From Erigeron canadensis (taxonomy: Eukaryota; Streptophyta; Magnoliopsida; Asterales; Asteraceae), in contig NC_057761.1 of NCBI RefSeq assembly GCF_010389155.1, positions 6,264,501 through 6,328,500 on the forward strand: a stretch of 64,000 nt of DNA, given 5' to 3'. Each line of letters begins with the position of its first letter. Within the stretch, counting starts at the first letter, position 1. The notes under the pieces were generated by a model. The model saw nothing but the letters and a program-made list of their open reading frames with translations, ran no database searches and was not told the origin of the DNA. Made by a program: the position numbers and the translations under genes. Positions 36,840-49,455 of the stretch are shown in pieces.

Positions 36840-39800
36840 TCATGGAAATGTCTTGTTCTCTGGCATTGTTTGGAGGCCATCATCTCTTACAGACAATCGT
36901 GACATTCTACGTTCAAGGATTGGAGCCGTTTGTAAGGGTGTATACCCATATGTATCACTGTAGCCATCACCGTAGCTACAGGCTTGTGCCATTGGATCAT
37001 TATACATTTGTTGAGGGTAAGTATAACCAATCTCGTGGTGTGCCAGAAAACCCGTAGTGTGTTGTCTATGGAAATATTGTTCGAGATGGATTGTGCTATG
37101 GGTCATGAGTGATGGAGAGATTGTGGTGATTTGTTGTTGAGGAACTTTTTGGGGATGAGCTGGCTTGTGACTCATGGGTGAAGGAACACTACCCGCAATA
37201 TGGTGCTGCATGTACACGCCTGTCGCCTGATTATTGTTGCTTCCTAAAGTATGCAGACTTTGAGGTTGAGGGTAGTGCAAGTTTCCTGATTGGCTTCTCC
37301 CTGTTGGTTCTGCTTCCCAGGGTGGTGGCGGCAGGCCTCCATGCCTTATTTGAGCACCTATGAGAGAAACACATAATATGTTGGTTACTTTCAAGCTTGA
37401 AAGTAACTTGCATTCTCCATTCCAAGCTTGAAAGTATCATGCAGATCAGTTTAACAATTTTAAAGGGCCGTGACTCTGGGAGAATGCAAGTTACTTTCAA
37501 GCTTGGAATTATTGGCTGGTTGTTTGGCACAGCCCAAGAAAATATGCATCTGTGGATATATCCATAAAGGTGGCACTGTGGGATGGAGTTAAAGCTTGGG
37601 AAACGGGTCAGAATGGTTTCAGGTTGTAACAGGTCAAAATTGGTCCAAGCTGGATTGGGTTGATCAGTAAACAATATTTGTCCCATTTTGTAATTAATGT
37701 GGCATTTATAATTACAGACACATCATTGTGACAAAAAGAAATCCAAACCTTAGAAAATATTGCTTTTGCAGATTGGATATGCCTTTGAATAGAATTTGGG
37801 TGACTTTCAACCCATTTGATAAGTTCATCTCATTTGACCCGTTCCCCTTTTAGTTACATATTGTGTTTGAATAGTTATATCTGTCCGAGGCAATACACAG
37901 CCCAAATCGACCTATTTATAAATCAATGGGTTTATCCAAATTTGACACCTCTGATACTGACCATCTACACAATTTCATTGTCAAGAAGCAGCTGTCTAAT
38001 GCAGAACACTAATAGCTAAGATTGGGTAAAGTTTCTATAATACAACCACTAGGAATTGATCCTAAAATATCAATATTGATAGACTATATCAATATTGATA
38101 GACTCAAGAACAGGTCTCCAGAAGCTGCATAAAAACCCAATATCCCACTCATAGAAAGGAACTCATATCTGGCCCCCTACATTCAGTTTAGCTGCATATT
38201 TCAGTAACTTTACACAATTATGTCACTTCCTCGTCATTATATATCTCATTAGACCGAAACCATCGTATCCATTCTAATTAATATGAACCACATTTTCACC
38301 AAGAACTGTTATTGCTTTATAATTTAGATTAAATGGCTTCACAAAGAAAGTGAAGTAGACATTGTAGTTAAAACAAACTAATAAACTTATGTAATAACGA
38401 TAATTAAAATTAGAAATGCATCTTTAAAACAGTTTTCGGAACATAAATATTTACCATAAAATGATGAAGGTGGTTGCTGCTGCTGCTGCTGAGGAATATG
38501 ACCATTCCATGCAGGATTAGACCCTTGTGAGTATGGTGATATGAGATGCACCATGTTGGGAATACTTCCAGTTATATTAAATGATGGCAGCTTGGAAGGA
38601 TAAAGTTGCGAGGATGAAGAATATGTTTGGCCAGAATTAAGACTAGCCCCGACTGTGTATGGGTATGTTTTCTCATATTGGGAAGGAAGTACATAAGACA
38701 CACTTCCAGTTGGATTGAATGAGGGCTGCTGAGATGGTAAACATTGGGACTGTTTGAAATATCTCTGTCCAGCTGCAGAATTGGACCCATGTCCATACAA
38801 GGACATCGTTGCATATTCGGCTGGAACCTGAACCATGTTTAGGTTGACATATGGATTAAAAAAGGGCTGCTGAGATGGAAAATGTTTCAGTTCTTCAAAT
38901 GTAGGTGAATCAGAATATGTATGTCCAGCTGGAGACATAGATCCTGATGCATATCGTGATGGTGGCTCAGATTGAGGGGGGACCATGTTGGGGAAATATC
39001 GGTTTAAATTTACCGAATGTTGCTCAGATGAAGTAAGTTGGGATCTTTTAGTGTGAGATGAAGAAGAATATGTATGTCCAGCTTGAATTGTTTTTGGGTC
39101 GTTATTTTGTGGCAGTGTATCGATGCAGGCTATAGCGTTCTGCTGACATAAAGAGGTAGTATGCTTTGGTGCCTCTAATTGTGGAATAGCTATGAGACTA
39201 TGAGAAGTTGGTGTGCTAAAATGATCTCCACTCAACAGGTCAAACTTAGGATTGGGCGTTTCTAAAGTCCCACTAGTTGTACAAGGAGCTAAAAACGGTG
39301 CCTCTGCCCCGAAACCGGTTTTTGATCTGCACAAGACGAACAATGGGGACCTTTTATGAGAAACCACTCAGCACAATGTTACCATGAAGGAATGAACATT
39401 ATAATATCAACCGGAAAGATATCCTATATGAGAAACAACTGAAGTTCCCAAAGAACTCCAAAAGCTTATGATGAAAAAGAACCCTTCATGACACGCACTC
39501 AAGCAGTCAAGCCTAAATTTTGATAGAGGACTTGTTCATTTTCAAATTTGATACATTAGTACATGTAATCTAGTTCCCATCATCAAATGAAACTTAATAT
39601 GTTATACATGCAAATAAAGTAGTTCAAGAAAACATACAAATATAGTGGATTACCCAGGGTTCTGCCTCGCCCTTGTATGAGAAAGAGGAGTATCAACGAC
39701 ATGTACCAGTGCCTGGCTAGTTCCAGATTTTAATTTCTGTGATGTAACGTATGCTTCATGTTTAGCTACAGGGTTTATCAACTTGTCTGATGGAGACGAA

Positions 39801-42800
39801 GATCCTGAAAGAAGTGCTTCATGTTTATCTAGGACCCTCTGCAGGTCATCATGCAACGACAATCCTTGCAATAAAAGTGATTCATCCCTATAGATCAAAG
39901 AAAAGCAGAAGACGTAAGAAAATCTAAAACATACTAAAGGTAAAGACGGCTAGTCTTATGAACTTACATGGCCCTGTCACAAATAAATCGATTTTAAAAA
40001 TGCATGCACACTAAGAGCAAGAGAAGCGATTAATGCCAGTCACTAATAATGAAGGGACTGCAAATTCATTTATTAACTGAGTGCCTACCGCTTTTAAGCT
40101 GCTTGTTGCGCATTATTTAACAGTCATTTTCTACAGTTTTATCTTTTTCCATAACCTAACAGAAGGAAAATGCCATTCTACTCCAATATGACGATGAAAC
40201 ATATATTATGCACTTTAATAAATGATGAAAAACATATATTGCAGATGCAGATTCAAAAAGTGGTACAAGGCCTTACAAAGTCGAGCTAACAAGGTGCGCC
40301 ACTCTTGTCTTAAATGTACGGCACTGCAACACCAAGTCTGACATAACCTCTTCTTTAATTACCTAATTCCAATTAGTCAACGCAATTCAAGTTGGTGATA
40401 AAAAAGAACGATCAAGTTAACAGTATAAAAACTATGTGAAAGAGTATTAAGGATATAATGAGTTAATGGGGCGTAACTTCTTTAAAAGTGGAAAATTTAT
40501 GGTATAGCCAAATATGCTTAATGTAGGAATAACATTTGTGATAATATGGATTGTTTCTCCTCATAATTACTTTCTTTTGCCCAAAGTCAGTTAGGAGGTA
40601 ACTTTGGTGGTTTCCTTATATTTACTCTGGTTAAAATAGACATCCACCTACAAATCTGACTGAAAACTTTACCTCTTTTCTTTGTAAATCTACTGAATTC
40701 AGTAATTCTGCAAGCTCGCCTATGATACGGCGTGGACTTTGGAATTCTGTCAAGCTGAAAAGTCAAAGAACAACTAATCATTGAATAAGCAATGCTGCCG
40801 ATGACAATGTGAACCTAAGTATTGCATTTGATAATCAATAAGCATGAAGTTGAGATGCATGAATGATTTAAGTAATGACCAAAAAGTCTACTATGTGACA
40901 TGTACTATTACTTAAAAATCCACGGTCGATTTTAGTAGTTCCAAAACTTACAAGGACTCTACAGCTATGAAATTGACATAAACTACACACAGGTTACATA
41001 CCTCAATGTTGAAAACTCAGGCTTTTTAGAGGGTTCATATGCATCATTCGCACTCAACGTTGAAAGCTCAGACTTTTTAGAGGATTCATTTGAATCATTC
41101 TTTCTCAATGGTGAAAATTCAGCCTTTTTAGAGGGTTCATCTGCATCATTCCCATTTTCCGGATTACGCATCAGTGGTTGGGTTTGCAGGGGTGTAAATA
41201 TGGGCGGTGGTTTCTCGGCTCTCTTTGGAAATGTTATTCCCAGATGCTGCAAAAATTAATCATGGAAGGAATTTAGAAACCAAACATACATGTCGTATTC
41301 GTGCAAAAAAACAAATAAAATAATTATAAGTAAACTTCATATGTTTCTTCCTTACTGCCCAAATACTAAAATGAATGCAAAATATCATACGGGTCTTACC
41401 AATAACTGGCTGTATGCTGCATAGTACTGTGGATACTTTGCCCTTACCCCTCCAAAAGCTTCTTGCCAAGTATCGATAAGATCTAAAATCTTCTCTTTTA
41501 CTTGAAAATCGGGCTGCAACGGAGCACCACTATGTGATCACAGAATTTATTCTAAATGGCCATATTGAATGCCAGAAACCACTTGAGAAAAGTTCTGACC
41601 TTTTTCTTCACTATTTTCACCATATCACAAAGCAAATCTTTCTTTGCTATATTCTTGTAGACTAAATCTCCGCAGTTCATTACAATGGATTCCAATAGCT
41701 TCAGCATGGTAAACAAGTCAAGGAATTATAGTGTGTTCGTATAGAAATGAGATCGGGGGATCATATGTGCTATATGTTCAAAGTTATTACAAGCACACAG
41801 CACTAATTGGAAGACACGAGTCAACAACTAGAGTTAAGATTAAACTGAAAAGAGCAAGTTAGTAAAATTAGACACACTAAGATTGAAAATGGTGAAAAGA
41901 CTGCACTTTTATATGATATGTGGTGTCCTATGAGTCCTTTAAGTGTGTATATAACTAATGATATGTTAATTGAAGCACAAATCAGAAACGATGTGACTGT
42001 TAAGAAGATGATTAAGGATGATGCGTGGAATTGGCCTACATGATGGATAACTAGGATTCCTTAGAAAATCTAGCAGTGCCTATATTAAAGAGTAATGTTG
42101 CTGATAAAATTGTATAGAAGACTAACAATGGTTATGAGACAGAGTTCTCAGTTGGCAGAGTTTGGAAAGACTTAAGGGGAAGTGAAGATAAAGTTGAGTG
42201 GAGTAAGGTTGTTTGGTTTAGCCATGCTTTCATTATGTGGCTGGTTATGAGGGAGAGATTACAAACCCAAGATTGGATGATGAAATGTAGTCCAGCAAAT
42301 ACCTTTTCTTGCAGTTTATGTGATAAGCAGAATGACTCATTGAACCACTTGTTCTTTAGTTTTGATTACTCAGAACTATGTTGGAGGAACTGAAAGTGTA
42401 TATGGAAGGTAAGAATGTGCCGAATCACTGGCAGGATATAAAAAGATGGATTAGTAAGATGAATGCCAATATTTCTGCAGAAAGTGTTCAAAGAATAATA
42501 ATTGCAGCTTGTGTATATATGATTTAGAAGGAAAGGAACTCAAGACTAATCAAATAACCAAAGAAAAAGTAACAGAGCAGATCATTTAAGTTGTGAAGAG
42601 CAGAATTCTAAGATTAAAATTCAAATATAGAGATGCATACAACAGGGTAAAAGAGAGATGGTAAAAGTAGACACATATACAAACATAATAGAAGTCATTA
42701 TGCTTACCGTTAGAGCAAGAAGTTGAACTGTAACGTTCTTGCTTCTAATACGCTTCTTTATTGCTAGAACGACATCCTTCGCTTGCCTGAAGAGCATATG

Positions 42801-43465
42801 CAATCATTATCACCACATATTTAAAACAAGGTATATCAGTATAAAAGAGTCCAAATTTATGTTTCTATGGGGAACACCTAATTAAGTGGACCTTGCAGGT
42901 CATGGTTTCAATCTTCAATTCAAAGTAACATTGCATTGCCAAAAGAAAAAAAAAATTATCAACCAAATAAGTGGATCTATAAGTGTACCAAAACACACCA
43001 ATTCTATACATAATCATGGGAATTAACCCAACCTTTCATCTGTTGGGCACCCTCACTACTGCTAGGCAAAAAAAAAGAAAAAAAAAAGGTTGGTGTACGT
43101 AAAATCTTACACACATTATCCAAGTTGAATTAAAAAAATTGATATTACATGACCTCTGCTCAAGAATGACACGCACAAAGCGAGAAATGGTCCATATATA
43201 TTTATATCTAAAATATTTTATTAAGAGTTATCATTATCTTGGCAGAACACATAAACATGAATGTCTATCTTTAACAGTACAGTATTTATGCATATCCGAA
43301 TATATTAGCAAAATCCTTGTATCAATGCATGGAAGAAATTAAATAAAGACAGATGACTAGATACCCAGGGTGTTGATTGCATAAATCACAAATGCTGATG
43401 TTCATAGCCCAATCGGGACCAACACGTGCCTCATTTGTGGCTTTTTCGATCATAGGATTCACCAT
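36840..43465 (-). CDS. TOM1-like (TOL) VHS-GAT domain protein
   Basis: Ten coding exons: 43365-43465, 42708-42786, 41600-41698, 41400-41513, 41002-41246, 40673-40754, 40277-40362, 39654-39887, 38455-39326, 36840-37357. All borders are GT/AG, phases agree, and the sum is 2430 nt (809 residues). The start [10 protein letters not shown] with [13 protein letters not shown] is the canonical TOL VHS beginning. VHS spans about residues 1-133. A Lys/Ser-rich linker with repeated EPSKK...FSTL phrases follows. GAT spans about 214-300 ([32 protein letters not shown]). A long Pro/Ser/Tyr/Gln-rich tail contains degenerate ~45-residue repeats, Q6 and PPPPWE. TOL proteins bind ubiquitinated membrane cargo at plasma membrane and endosomes and feed it to ESCRT-I for vacuolar sorting, including PIN auxin carriers. 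The long tail resembles larger TOLs (TOL6/TOL9 type), but the exact orthologue is not assigned. Confidence 0.93.
41845..42640 (+). pseudogene. LINE (L1-type) 3' fragment, antisense in TOL intron 2
   Basis: The plus strand translates, with several stops, into the end of a plant LINE ORF2. It includes the zinc-binding region after reverse transcriptase ([10 protein letters not shown]..., [28 protein letters not shown]) and a C-terminal tail rich in Lys/Arg. It lies in the 1-kb intron between exons 42708-42786 and 41600-41698, opposite to the gene. No poly-A tail or target duplication could be fixed. Confidence 0.7.
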
Positions 43466-45039
43466 TTTCGTCGATATTAAAGGCCAGGCTTGATCTGGTT
43501 TAAAGCCATTATCCTCATGTAACGAGTGTAATCATTTCAATATCGTCCATCACACGAAAATTTTTATAAAAATTATGTTCGAGCAAACTGGTCAAGCATG
43601 TAACGGGGTTGTATTAAAGTGAGTTTCCTTTTTGGGAACATGACAACTATCGGGAGATTATTTGTAAAAAGATGCATTTGTTTCGTTATGTTTTTGATTC
43701 TACTTAATTAGTCTGCTTGTGGTGGTATATGTTCTTCAGGCATTTGTTTCGTTATGTTTTTTATTTTACTTAATTTGTTATTTATAAATACAGAATTGTT
43801 ATGATAGGTATAAACGACAACTCTCAATTAAAAAAGTAGAGACATGACAAAAATCGATTAATGAATAAACAAGATGATATTATAGGACAAACAAGGTATC
43901 ACAAACATCTTTTTTAATTATTATCAATTAATATTTTTGATGTCTAATAATCGATTTTTGTCATGATTTTGTTTCTTTAAATGTTTCTGATTAATCGTTT
44001 AAAAAATGGAAATACAACAAACCATAAGGATGATAATTGAAAAAATAACAAACAACAAGGATGTAGACAATGTGGGGACTTAACCGAAATATGGACAAAA
44101 TGCTAACTACAAGAATGATTTTAGCCAAAATTTAAAATAAAAACTACAAAAACAACAAACCACATAGATGATTATTGCCCTCTACCAAAAAATGATTATA
44201 AGATTGAAGTAACAATAAATTATCTAATATAATAATAAATATAAAAGCTAAGTGAAATCAAAGTTGTCATCTTTTATAACATGTATAATTGTGTCTTTTG
44301 TCAATATTTTACAAGCTTCAAAAATTGGGTGATCAAGAAATTTTAACATTAATAATATATTTAGATGGATATATGTATGAGATATGAAAATATGTGGCTC
44401 TTAAATATAATTAAAATTGGGTATAGAACTCTTTTTATTTTAATATTTCAATCCATCAAAAAATATGAGGCTTAATCAATTTTGATATATATTAAAACAG
44501 AAAACTTAAATAGAAAAGTGAAGAAATATTGACCTCCATTGAATATCATCCTTTATTTTTCTACCTTTAGATTAGAATGCTGCATCACATTTGACTAGAG
44601 TTTTAGTCAAAAACAATTTTAATTCTTCAATTTCATCACAATATTAATTACATACTCTTACCTACATACATCCTTAACGTTTTAATAGTCTCTCTTTCCT
44701 TTATGCCTTTGCAATCCCATCTACAAATCTAATCTCTAATAATAATTGGATCTATCAGGTTCAAAAGTATATTTTTCACTATTTTTTTCAATTTAAAATT
44801 GTTTGGTAATATATATGTATATAGTGATTTATATAATAAAAATTGCTAACAATCTGACAAATGACTTTTTATAAAGTTTTAAGGACTTGATTTGTATTAG
44901 TGTTTTACAAAAAATTGTTTAAAACAAAATTTTTTTCTCATATATATATAGTGATTTACAAAAACCTATGAATTCATTTTAAAAACAAATTTCATATTTT
45001 CTTATTTTGTATTAGCAAAACAATTTTTTGAAACTTCGA
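43466..45039. other. TOL upstream region and AT-rich spacer
   Basis: It should contain the TOL promoter and leader (first few hundred bases, minus strand); no clear TATA box was chosen. Bases 44000-44165 repeat phrases of the Mutator-like arms seen at 30.4-30.65 kb (AACCATAAGGATGA, GATTTTAGCCAAAA) and are a fragment of that family. Confidence 0.5.
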
Positions 45040-45811
45040 TCCATATCTTAATATATACTATAAGACAGTTGAATTAATAACTTATTAACCAATCAAATCG
45101 CTCAATTTTATTAAATTGACTTTCGCTTATGTTATCATTTAATTTTATTATAAATTAAAAATCATTATAATCATTATCTAAATATATTATTATATCAGTA
45201 TATGTAGATAAAATCTCATTAGTTTACACTTTTTTGTTTTCCATCAATAATTTACACTTTTCAACTCTGAATACTGAATTAATATTTATATTTGACCATC
45301 AACTTGAGACAAAATTTTAAATTTTTTCAAAAATTTATTATTAATATTATTACTATTTTTAAATTAATATTATTATTATTATATCAGTATATGTAGATAA
45401 AATTATTTCAAAATTTTATTTCAACTTATTCGTGTTATGGACTTGTATTATGATCAAAGACATATACTTGAATGTCAAATACAAGATCACAAGTATGTTT
45501 ATATTTTAATTCTTAATTACCATTCGTAATAATATCACATTATGAGTACAACTGGTTTGAAAAATTTTATAATAGTTGAATTATTGTAGCATGTGCCTTG
45601 TGGAATGACTATGACAAACAATTACATCAATATGTCTAAGCTAATAATGACAGTGACAAACATGTGATTATTGTACATAACTTGCAAACTATAACACTTG
45701 GAACCGTGTATCTTCAAAATTATAAGCTTTTATGACTTAACTGTATGAAGATCTAATATTGATAGTATCGTAAGCCCCATGTCCAATGTCAGACACGGGT
45801 CTAAAATCTAG
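45040..45811 (+). mobile_element. Non-autonomous Helitron, 772 bp
   Basis: It starts TCCATATCTTAATATATAC after an A and ends TCTAG before a T. An 8-bp stem with one mismatch (CCCATGTC / GACACGGG) lies 9 bases before CTAG. There is no target duplication and no RepHel coding. The termini are the standard plant Helitron pattern. Confidence 0.65.
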
Positions 45812-46559
45812 TTCTAACTATTTTAACAAGTTCATTTTCATAAATGAAGATTTTTTTTTTTTTTTTTGATATTCTCACTTAATTTCTGTGTGTATAATAT
45901 GGGCGGAAAGTGTTATGAAAATTGTTGATAAATTCGTATATGTTACTTTGTAATTTGTTCCATCATTTACTAATCTCAAAATTCCCCCCCCCCCCCCCCC
46001 CCCCCCATTTGATATTTTCTATTCTTTCTATTTTTTTCATACTTTTAATTAAGTTTTTTTGTGCGAGTCTTTTATATGTACAAAATTAATTATTTTATAT
46101 GGTTTCTCCTCGTTTTATTCGGGTTATAATCTAGTTTATTCATTATACAATATATATTAAATAATAAAAATATTGATATGTGAAGATTACATACTTTCTA
46201 ACGGTCACAATTCAATTATTTTTTTCGAGAGAATTTTTAGGTTATTTTTAATTTATTCATTTTTAGGTTAATTTTAAATGTTTTTCTTTTGAACATTCAG
46301 TCGGTATACGACATCGGGAAAACCTTACCGTATAATGGTGAAACATTGCACGTACTATAGACAATGAGATGTTGACCATGAACCGTTACAAGTATTCAAA
46401 GAGAAAAACCCTAAGATTTTGTCATTCCTAAAGATCAAACTCAAGACCTTGGATAAAACCAGGACTGTCTCTGACTGGTTGGACTGACCTTCCAGTTAAA
46501 TGGTTTTTAAATGTTAGTTTTGAGGTAACTATACTGTACTAATTGAATTAAATGGTTTT
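45812..46559. repeat. AT-rich spacer with a C23 homopolymer
   Basis: 23 consecutive Cs occur at 45984-46006. Bases 46380-46490 contain a minus-strand B-box-like AGTTTGATCT, possibly a worn SINE. No gene. Confidence 0.5.
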
Positions 46560-47129
46560 ATATGAACGACCTCGAAGTTGAAAAACCTTCCCCCAATACT
46601 CCCTTATTCCAAAGAAGAAATCATTTGTTCTACAGATTCTTCTTCCGGGATTTAGGTAAAAGTGTCTCTTGGTTTCTCTTTTCTCCCTCTCCTCTCCAAC
46701 GTCTCCTTCTCTCTCTAGATTGATCTCTCTCTAGATTGATCTGAGACTGAGCGGGAACAGAGTTTAAGAGGTTGAGATTGAGAGTTTGAGATCGAGAGTG
46801 TTTCCCTATTCGGTTTTGGCTTCGCCTACCGTCGGGTATTTTTGCAACGGTTATATCCTTGGGCCGCAGGTCCCTTCCACTTCGGCGAATAAATTGTGAA
46901 CTTAGTAGGTATGAGCTTAATATTAATTGGAAAGATAGAAATGGTAGAGGTTTTTCACGGCTATGGATTTGATTCTAATTATGATTGATTGATTGTTTGC
47001 TAAGATGTATTTCTGATTTCGTCTTAGGCTTTCTCGAAAAGATATTATTTAAATGCATGTGGAATTCAAGACCGCTTGAGAGAGATTTTTGTGAAGTTTC
47101 CTTTGATTAATATTGACATAATTTTGTGA
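46560..47129. other. CT-rich leader-like stretch of unknown origin
   Basis: 46620-46760 is rich in CTCTCTC and TCTCC, like a plant 5'UTR, followed by about 60 bases of higher GC. No ORF follows. It may be a retrotransposon leader or a displaced gene leader. The phrase TGTCTCTTGGTTTC recurs downstream of the LTR at 49383. Confidence 0.3.
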
Positions 47130-49333
47130 TTTGGGAAATTTGAATAATCTTAAGTTTGGATTTGCTTGAGGACAAGCAAGGCTTAAGTGTGAAGGAATTT
47201 GATATCGTTTATTTTATATATATTTATTTTATGTGATATTATTATTTTTATGTTTAAATTATGATCATTTTGATGACCTTGGATACTTATTGTTGTATTT
47301 TATTGAATCGTAGGTTCATGATAAAGATGATACTAATGAATTAAAATTAAGATGATTTGTCAAGTAAATTGACTAAAAGTAAGAAGTGCACATTTTATGT
47401 CAAATTTTAAAGTCCATATATTATGGAGCATGAAGAGCAGGTGGTGGTCAAGAACCGAGAGAAAAGTCCAAGTCAACAAGAAGTCAAAGTCTAAATATAT
47501 CCATGAGGCCATGATATATAATTGTTATTCTTGAGCTGAGAATATGGGCTTAAAAGACGTAAGATGCAACAGGATGGGTTTCGGCCCTTTTATTTCAAGA
47601 AAAAGGAAGTCGGCTAATGTAAAAGTCGGTTTGCATAAACGTGAACTCAAAAAAAGCAAGGAATATAAATATGGATCATATCTATCTATATATCTATTAA
47701 AAGAGTAGTTATCCTAATTTTTTAAAACCTCTTTCAATTTAAAGCTATTTTTAAAAATTGACACATAAACTTTTATTCCATGTGTCATTTTTATAAATTT
47801 TTATAATAATTATCTTATTTAAACATATCTAATGAATTCCAAAAATTCTATATATGGCAAAGATATTTTAATAAATTCTCATCAAATATAAATATTAATA
47901 AACTATTTTAGGGTTTGTGGAATTTTTTATGGTCATCGTTTGATTTTGACAAAAAAAAAATTATTTAGATTTTTACATGTATAGTCAACTTAATCAGGTT
48001 CAATAAAATTATTAACATGTAAGTTTGTTTGTTAATCACACGTATAAATTATACTCGGTAATTTATAAATAAATTTTTTATCATTAAACCAACTCTTTTT
48101 ATCATCCGTGTCAAAATTATTTTCAAAAGATAAATTTAATAACCTCACATCGTACGGGTAAAACACCTAGTATATATATAAATCATGAGGAGAGTCATAC
48201 GAATACAAGGGGAGCAACTTGGACGACAGGTGGTCGACAATTTTAGAGGAGCCGAATAAGACAATAGGTTTTGTCTTTTTGTGTTTGTGAAGCAGCCGCA
48301 TTAAACAAAGCAAAAGCTCATGTTAGCTTCGGATCGTGAGCTACAGCAGCCGAAGGGAAGATTTCTTAGTTTTTGAGTTTGACATTATAGCCGTAAACCT
48401 CTACTTTTCGGTTTCTATTTTGCTTTTATTTGCACTTAATTTCAGTTACGCAAGACTATAATATGAAGACTTCTATCCTAATAATTGTTTTCATGTTTAT
48501 TAGTTTTATTACAAGTAACTAAATATTTTATCATCTACCGAGATGAAGTGATACAATGAATTATGGTTGCACTATTTTTATAATTCAAGTTGATTTGATT
48601 TAACGTTGTGTCGTAATCTTAACTTATTAATTCTTTGTTATTTAACTTTTAATTGCGGATAGTTTTTTCATGATCTTAGTGGTAACTTAGGTTGTGTAAA
48701 AGTTATTTTGATTGCTTGGTTAGAAGCGATTATTTCAATGACGGGTACGGTAGAAAGTAATTAATAGTTAATAAGAATTAACGGGTAATGGTTGGGTACA
48801 ATCAATGGACACAATTGTTATCTAAATAACCAAAACAATTAGTTGATTAGGAAAGTTATGAAAGGCGTCTCGGGTACCGGTCTTAGTAATGGAACTAGTT
48901 AATTAAGGGAATTGAATAAAGTAACGAACTTGACGGGTACGGGGCGAGTCTTTGTTTAGTTCTCGGTTATTAATTAACATATTTGAATTGGTTCTTCATT
49001 TTAGTGCAACCTGAATTTGTAGTGTCATGAATTCGAGGTAGATGATCTTTTAAATAATTTTGATATAAATCAAATCTGTTTTTGTTTAATTCTTCAGAAT
49101 TACTAATTTTATTAATCAACTAACTTCTTCAAAATCCAATATGACGGGAGTCTTTAAAATCCAAATCTCTTTTTAAAACTGCATTAAACTCGCTTGCTCT
49201 AAATCAGTCCCTTTGTTCGATCCTGGACTTACTGATAGCTTTACTATACATGATAAGGTACACTGCCTGTGTGTAGAAGTCTAACTATTAGTATTTTCTT
49301 GTTTATAAATTTAAGACTAGATTTTACACATCA
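47130..49333 (+). mobile_element. Ty3/gypsy 3' remnant: polypurine context plus 3' LTR
   Basis: TTGCTTGAGGACAAGCAAGG followed by TTAAGTGTGAAGGAATT is the well-known sequence just before the 3' LTR of plant non-chromoviral gypsy elements. The LTR runs from TGATATCG (47200) to ACACATCA (49333), about 2.13 kb including a 490-bp nested Helitron. No gag or pol and no 5' LTR remain, so the internal part and left end are deleted. Confidence 0.65.
47681..48170 (+). mobile_element. Helitron nested in the gypsy LTR
   Basis: It starts TCTATCTATATATC after A and ends ACACCTAG before T. The GTACGGG segment before the end is a degraded hairpin. No target duplication. Removing it brings the LTR to about 1.64 kb, close to the solo LTR at 33016-34663. 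Confidence 0.55.
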
Positions 49334-49455
49334 CTTCCCCATACCCTGGCGTTTGTCGGGATTGGGTACCGTTGTTGTTGATGTGTCTCTTGGTTTCGCT
49401 GTCTAAGTATTTGAAACCCATCAGATTATTATTTACTAGCTAACCCATTTCCACC

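Noticed and set aside
42880..42960. SINE-like A/B boxes in the TOL intron near 42.9 kb
   Set aside because: Only a vague match (AAGTGGACCTTGCAGG, GGTTTCAATC), with no target duplication or end.
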